A stretch of 11,324 bases of DNA from JAEUTH01 sp044230205 (GTDB taxonomy: Bacteria; Bacteroidota; Bacteroidia; AKYH767-A; OLB10), in contig JBGARN010000123.1 in assembly GCA_044230205.1 (NCBI GenBank), forward strand, positions 1 to 11,324. Reading direction: 5' to 3'. Below are positions 7,889 to 11,324 of the stretch, piece by piece. Within the stretch, counting starts at the first letter, position 1. Every line of letters starts with the position of its first letter. Below the pieces are notes generated by a model that was given only the letters and a program-made list of their open reading frames with translations, was not told where the DNA came from and did no database searches. The position numbers and the translations under genes are program-made.

Positions 7889-8614
7889 ATGGAGCGTATG
7901 AACGAGAATAATACTTTATATGACAATCCTGACCTTGAGGCGTTATTTTCCTTTAAACATAGTTGTACTAATACAGGAAGATACTATGATTTTAGTTATG
8001 CAGGAAGCACTGCAGACAATGCCACTTATTATTGGACGTTTCAAAACGGCACACCAAGTTATTCAACCGATCAAAATCCATTAGGCATTTTGTTCGGTTC
8101 AACAGGTTACAAATTTATTACGTTGACTGTAAACAGAAACGGATGTGAATCATCAATTGGAGATACTGTCCTTATTAGCAATGTATTAATTGGCGATGAT
8201 TCTGTCATGATTTGTCATTTGGAAACCACAGAAATTACAATTCATGTTGATTCGCTTAATTCCCATTTAGCACATGGTGATTGTATTGGTCCATGCAGTT
8301 CTTCCGCTCGATTTATTAATACAAGTCTCTTAACCTTACCTGATTTAAATTTGTCTCTTTCGCCTAATCCAATGGATAACATGGGTGTTATTCAAATTTC
8401 TGGAAGTATAAAAGAGGACGAAGATATTTCAATCGAATTACTTGATTTTACCGGGAATAAGGTGAGAAAAATATTTAGTGGACTACCGTTTGAAAAGAGC
8501 AATCTTTTAAATATTAAAATATTGACAAGTGATTTGCTTTCCGGACTTTACTTGATTTCTCTTAGAAACGGCTTGAATATGATTAATAAGAAATTAATCG
8601 TTCAACATCGCTAA
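7889..8614 (+). CDS. 5'-truncated duplicate of the giant's tail: PKD, ICH-HGD Cys module and T9SS CTD, no signal peptide
   Basis: The predicted protein has 241 residues and begins MERMNENNTLYD. There is no hydrophobic segment at its N-terminus, so it should not enter Sec although it ends in a T9SS-type CTD (about 150-241, with LSPNPMDN, ELLDFTG, SGLYLISL and KKLIVQH). Residues about 15-100 form a PKD domain (ATYYWTF, TLTVNRNGC). Residues 108-136 form a Cys/His module, ICH then HLAHGDCIGPC. From Asn8 to the end it aligns with residues about 1786-2020 of the giant. Homology begins inside the last strand of the giant's DUF7619-like domain, which is not a natural domain boundary, so a truncated duplicate is the best reading. 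The frame is intact over 241 codons, so it may still be made; Met4 (7898) is an equally possible start. Eleven bases separate it from the next gene. An upstream partner lost by deletion or assembly error is an alternative. Confidence 0.75.
   Translation: MERMNENNTLYDNPDLEALFSFKHSCTNTGRYYDFSYAGSTADNATYYWTFQNGTPSYSTDQNPLGILFGSTGYKFITLTVNRNGCESSIGDTVLISNVLIGDDSVMICHLETTEITIHVDSLNSHLAHGDCIGPCSSSARFINTSLLTLPDLNLSLSPNPMDNMGVIQISGSIKEDEDISIELLDFTGNKVRKIFSGLPFEKSNLLNIKILTSDLLSGLYLISLRNGLNMINKKLIVQHR
7910..8614 (+). repeat. Duplicated segment A': NTLYD-PKD-Cys module-CTD (second copy)
   Basis: This is the diverged counterpart of 5549-6256, matching from the NTLYD motif to the end of the gene. Its Cys/His module is better preserved than the copy in the giant: ICH and HLAHGDCIGPC here, against ICY and YLEHEACVGEC there. 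Confidence 0.85.
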
Positions 8615-8625
8615 ACAAAAATTCA

Positions 8626-11324
8626 ATGAAATTATTTCTAAGAAATTATTGGCTACTATTAGTCGGTGTGATGTCTGTCGAAAAAGGAATATCACAGACA
8701 TGGAGTACTCTTGCAATTCAACCGAACAATACTACAAGATGTTTAGTGACAGATACGGTTAATAATGTTTTATACGCAAGCGGTGATTTTACAGCAGTGG
8801 GAACATTGTCTGCAAATCACATAGCTCGCTTTGACGGATTAACTTGGGATTCATTAGCATGCGGTTTAGACCAAGGTGCACGATGCATGGCAGTTTATAA
8901 TAATGAGTTATATGTTGGTGGATATATAACTGCAAGTGGAAGCACGCCTTTATCTTTTATCGCAAAATGGGATGGAACATCATGGCAGTCAGTCGGTGGA
9001 GGAATGGATGGAGCAGTATTTGCACTAACTGTTTGTAATGGCGAATTATATGCTGGTGGATTTTTTACACATGCTGGAGGTGTTTCAGCAAACTATATTG
9101 CAAAATGGAATGGAACTTCATGGGCATCATGTGGCAGTGGAACTGACGGTTCTATTTGGGCTTTAACGACATATAATAATGAGGTTTATGCCGGTGGTTT
9201 TTTTACAACAGCAGGTGGAATAAATTGCAAACGAATAGCGAAATATAATGGAACTACCTGGGCAAAATTGGGTCCTGGTTTTAATAACGGTGTTTATTGC
9301 ATTACAGCGTATGGTAATCAGATTATAGCTGGTGGATATTTCACTAAGTCCGGTACAACGCCACTAAATTATATTTCACAATGGGATGGAAGCCAATGGT
9401 CATCTTTAACTTCAGGTTTAGATGACAGTCCATTTGAAATGTGCCAATACAGTAATGAGTTATATGTTGCCGGTGCTTTTACTAGTGCAGGCGCAAATTC
9501 AGTTAATGGAATTGCAAGATGGAATGGATATGGTTGGAATCAATTGGCAGCAGGTGGAGGAAATAAGAATTCAATGTCAGTTTTAAATGGAGAATTATTT
9601 GTTGGAGGATCAGGTCTATTGAATCTTAATAATTCTTTGATAAAATGGAATTGCCCCATAGCAAGTCAACCTAATGCAGAATTTATTGCAAATGACACTA
9701 TAGTAAGCATCGGTGCAAATGTCAAGTTCACTAATCAGAGTACAGGCAGTTCAGTAACTTCATATTGGATTTGTCCTGGTGGAAATCCATCAATTTCCTT
9801 TGCGAACGATCCGATAATCAACTATCCGACTGTAGGAAACTTTACAGTAACTTTAATAGCATCAACAAGTGTTGGTTCTGATACATTGGTTAAAAGCAGT
9901 TATATACATGTTGATAGTTTAAACCATCCGATTGGTTACGGTGTCAATATTGACTATGTGCCATTTTTGTATGAAAACGTAACAAAGACAACCGTTCCAG
10001 CAAACTTGACATCTAACTATGACACATGTGTTTTTGGTTTAGCGGAAATTTATTATTACAAGCCATTAAATTACGATTCTATTAATAGCCCCATTATTTG
10101 GGGAGTGCATGGACTTGGTGGTAACGGAAGTAGTCCAATTGGTGATCTGCAAGCAATTGCCGATCGCAGAAATGCGATGATAATATCTATTACAATGGAT
10201 GGTAATTATCCATATTGCATTGCAGATTATAATACTCAATTACAGCCGGGTTCATTTTACTACAGTTATTTTAGCTGGTATCCGCAAATATTTAAACAAA
10301 TATATTCTTATGTATTGAGCCGTGAGCTAAGAACTTCTATCCCAGTACATTTAATTGGTTTCTCGGGAGGAGGACAATTCGTTACCCGCTACATGTTAAT
10401 AAGGCAAGGTGTTTCTGATTCAATTCCTATAAGAATGGCTGTTTCAACAAATCCATTCAGTTATACTTTTTGCACCGATACATTTTTAAATATACCTATG
10501 TATTTTCCAGGCGGTTTATTGCCGGGTTATACTAGCTATGCAACAAACGCCCCCTTTGAGTGTAATGAACATGTTTTTCAATATTATAATGAAAATTATG
10601 GTGTGCTTATTGGCACTGGTGATACGCAAACCGGTTGGTTGTTTCAAACTGATTCTGTGCAGGGAGCAAATCGTTATGAACGTGCACAAAATTTTTATGC
10701 ATTCTCAGATTCAAATGCTGTTACAAGAGGAACCAGTTTAAAGTGGCCTTATGTTGAAATTCCGGGAGTTGCTCATAACCAAACATTGATGTACAATACA
10801 AAGGCAAACATTACCGATTCTGCAACCATTGCAGAAACACTTTTATTTGATACCCCCTACCACCCAGTTCCTTCACTTGCACCTGTTGCTTCATTCCATG
10901 CAGACACAACAGAAATTTTTATTAATGGAACGGTTAATTTTTACAATACAAGCGTTAATTCAAATAATTATGTGTGGGATTTCGGTGATGCAACAACAAG
11001 CACTCTTGCAAATCCATCACATATTTACACAGTGGTTGGCACTTATTCAGTTGAATTAACTGCGAACAGTCTTTCATCTTGTGAGAATACTGCTAAAAAA
11101 TGTTGTTATATAAATGTAAAAAGTCCGGTTGGTATTAATGAAATAAATACAACTGATTTGGAAGTTGAAGTTTATCCCAATCCTGTTTCAGATATTCTTT
11201 CAATTGATTTTCTCAATAAAACAGGCAAGAAACTCACGTTTACTTTATTCAATTTATTAGGAGAAGAAGAAAAACAGATTTCATTTACTGAAACAACAAA
11301 GCTTGACATTAAAAATATTTCAGC
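8626..11324 (+). CDS. Secreted propeller-PKD-esterase-PKD protein with T9SS sorting domain (3' end outside window)
   Basis: Frame 1 is open from the ATG at 8626 to the edge: 899 codons plus two bases, without a stop. A signal peptide (MKLFLRNYWLLLVGVM, likely cut after GISQ or nearby) is followed by a seven-repeat propeller (about 25-342, motif YAGGFFT then IAKWNGTSW), a PKD domain (347-430), an alpha/beta-hydrolase (about 440-750), a second PKD (752-832, YVWDFGD) and the start of a type A CTD (from about 846, VEVYPNPVSD). Proposed catalytic residues are Ser580 in GFSGGG, Asp666 in GTGD and His717 in GVAH; His495 in GVHGLGG fits the oxyanion strand. Asp-to-His spacing (51) equals that in the first esterase. 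By comparison with the first esterase roughly 25 residues are missing at the C-terminus. It lies 11 bases after the previous gene, probably in one operon. Extracellular ester hydrolysis with propeller-mediated binding is inference; the substrate is unknown. Confidence 0.9.
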   Translation, partial: MKLFLRNYWLLLVGVMSVEKGISQTWSTLAIQPNNTTRCLVTDTVNNVLYASGDFTAVGTLSANHIARFDGLTWDSLACGLDQGARCMAVYNNELYVGGYITASGSTPLSFIAKWDGTSWQSVGGGMDGAVFALTVCNGELYAGGFFTHAGGVSANYIAKWNGTSWASCGSGTDGSIWALTTYNNEVYAGGFFTTAGGINCKRIAKYNGTTWAKLGPGFNNGVYCITAYGNQIIAGGYFTKSGTTPLNYISQWDGSQWSSLTSGLDDSPFEMCQYSNELYVAGAFTSAGANSVNGIARWNGYGWNQLAAGGGNKNSMSVLNGELFVGGSGLLNLNNSLIKWNCPIASQPNAEFIANDTIVSIGANVKFTNQSTGSSVTSYWICPGGNPSISFANDPIINYPTVGNFTVTLIASTSVGSDTLVKSSYIHVDSLNHPIGYGVNIDYVPFLYENVTKTTVPANLTSNYDTCVFGLAEIYYYKPLNYDSINSPIIWGVHGLGGNGSSPIGDLQAIADRRNAMIISITMDGNYPYCIADYNTQLQPGSFYYSYFSWYPQIFKQIYSYVLSRELRTSIPVHLIGFSGGGQFVTRYMLIRQGVSDSIPIRMAVSTNPFSYTFCTDTFLNIPMYFPGGLLPGYTSYATNAPFECNEHVFQYYNENYGVLIGTGDTQTGWLFQTDSVQGANRYERAQNFYAFSDSNAVTRGTSLKWPYVEIPGVAHNQTLMYNTKANITDSATIAETLLFDTPYHPVPSLAPVASFHADTTEIFINGTVNFYNTSVNSNNYVWDFGDATTSTLANPSHIYTVVGTYSVELTANSLSSCENTAKKCCYINVKSPVGINEINTTDLEVEVYPNPVSDILSIDFLNKTGKKLTFTLFNLLGEEEKQISFTETTKLDIKNIS
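8698..9651 (+). repeat. Seven-blade propeller repeats (WNGTSW / AGGFFT type)
   Basis: About 46-residue repeats carry the pattern (N)NELY-(V/A)-GG-x-(F/I)-T, then about ten residues, then IAKW(N/D)GTSW, then a Gly-rich turn. The LY strands fall near residues 49, 95, 141, 187, 233 (as QIIAGG), 279 and 324. The seventh blade stops after IKWN. The segment just after the signal peptide (TWSTLAIQ, then CLVTDTV) supplies the pieces it lacks, as in propellers closed by an N-terminal strand. Confidence 0.8.
11195..11300 (+). repeat. 106-base perfect direct repeat, copy 2 (sorting domain of second esterase)
   Basis: This copy is identical to 7629-7734 at a constant offset of 3566 bases, in the same strand and reading frame. 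It lies in the CTD of the second esterase and ends 24 bases before the window edge. Surrounding paralogous sequence is clearly diverged. Confidence 0.93.

Noticed and set aside
10538..11059. Two short plus-strand frames at 10538-10741 and 10829-11059
   Set aside because: They are out-of-frame shadows of the esterase and PKD coding sequence in frame 1, which is intact through this region with conserved catalytic motifs.
1..11324. Transposase, tRNA, rRNA, riboswitch or CRISPR features
   Set aside because: Coding sequence fills nearly the whole window, and no mobile-element protein, terminal inverted repeat or structured RNA was recognised in the short gaps.

Overview
The window looks like part of a Bacteroidota genome. 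It is AT-rich, uses no clear Shine-Dalgarno sequences, and is almost entirely occupied by secreted multidomain proteins. These carry PKD domains, SprB-like repeats, CSCDPNDK-type domains and C-terminal YPNPA / GLYLLKV / K-L-I sorting domains typical of the type IX secretion system (T9SS). No rank below phylum can be supported.

Layout, all on the + strand: (1) 1-135, the last 44 codons of an unidentified gene. (2) 194-6256, a 2020-residue secreted giant: Thr/Asn-rich beta-solenoid-like N-terminus, PKD/SprB-like domains, a seven-blade FG-GAP/VCBS propeller, ASPIC/UnbV, SdrD-B-like, DUF11-like, jelly-roll-like and DUF7619-like domains, a PKD, a Cys-rich module and a T9SS C-terminal domain (CTD). 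(3) 6269-7828, a secreted alpha/beta-hydrolase (esterase type) with PKD and CTD. (4) 7889-8614, a short protein matching only the C-terminal ~235 residues of gene 2 and lacking a signal peptide. (5) 8626 to the window end, an open frame of at least 899 codons, cut off by the edge: signal peptide, seven-blade WNGTSW propeller, PKD, a second esterase homologous to gene 3, PKD and CTD. The two longer gaps are 58 and 60 bases; no stretch above 300 bases lacks a gene.

The main observation is an A-B-A'-B' order. The giant's tail plus the esterase is followed by a diverged copy of the same tail plus a second esterase, with similar short gaps inside each pair (12 and 11 bases). This suggests an old tandem duplication in which the second copy of the giant lost its first ~1785 residues and the second esterase differs by an N-terminal propeller. 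Within this diverged pair, a 106-base stretch in the sorting domains of the two esterases is identical, which suggests recent gene conversion.

Likely biology (inference): proteins 2, 3 and 5 are exported by Sec, then through the outer membrane by T9SS, and either anchored or released. The propellers and jelly-roll-like domain would give adhesion or ligand binding, and the esterases would act on an extracellular ester whose identity the sequence does not reveal.
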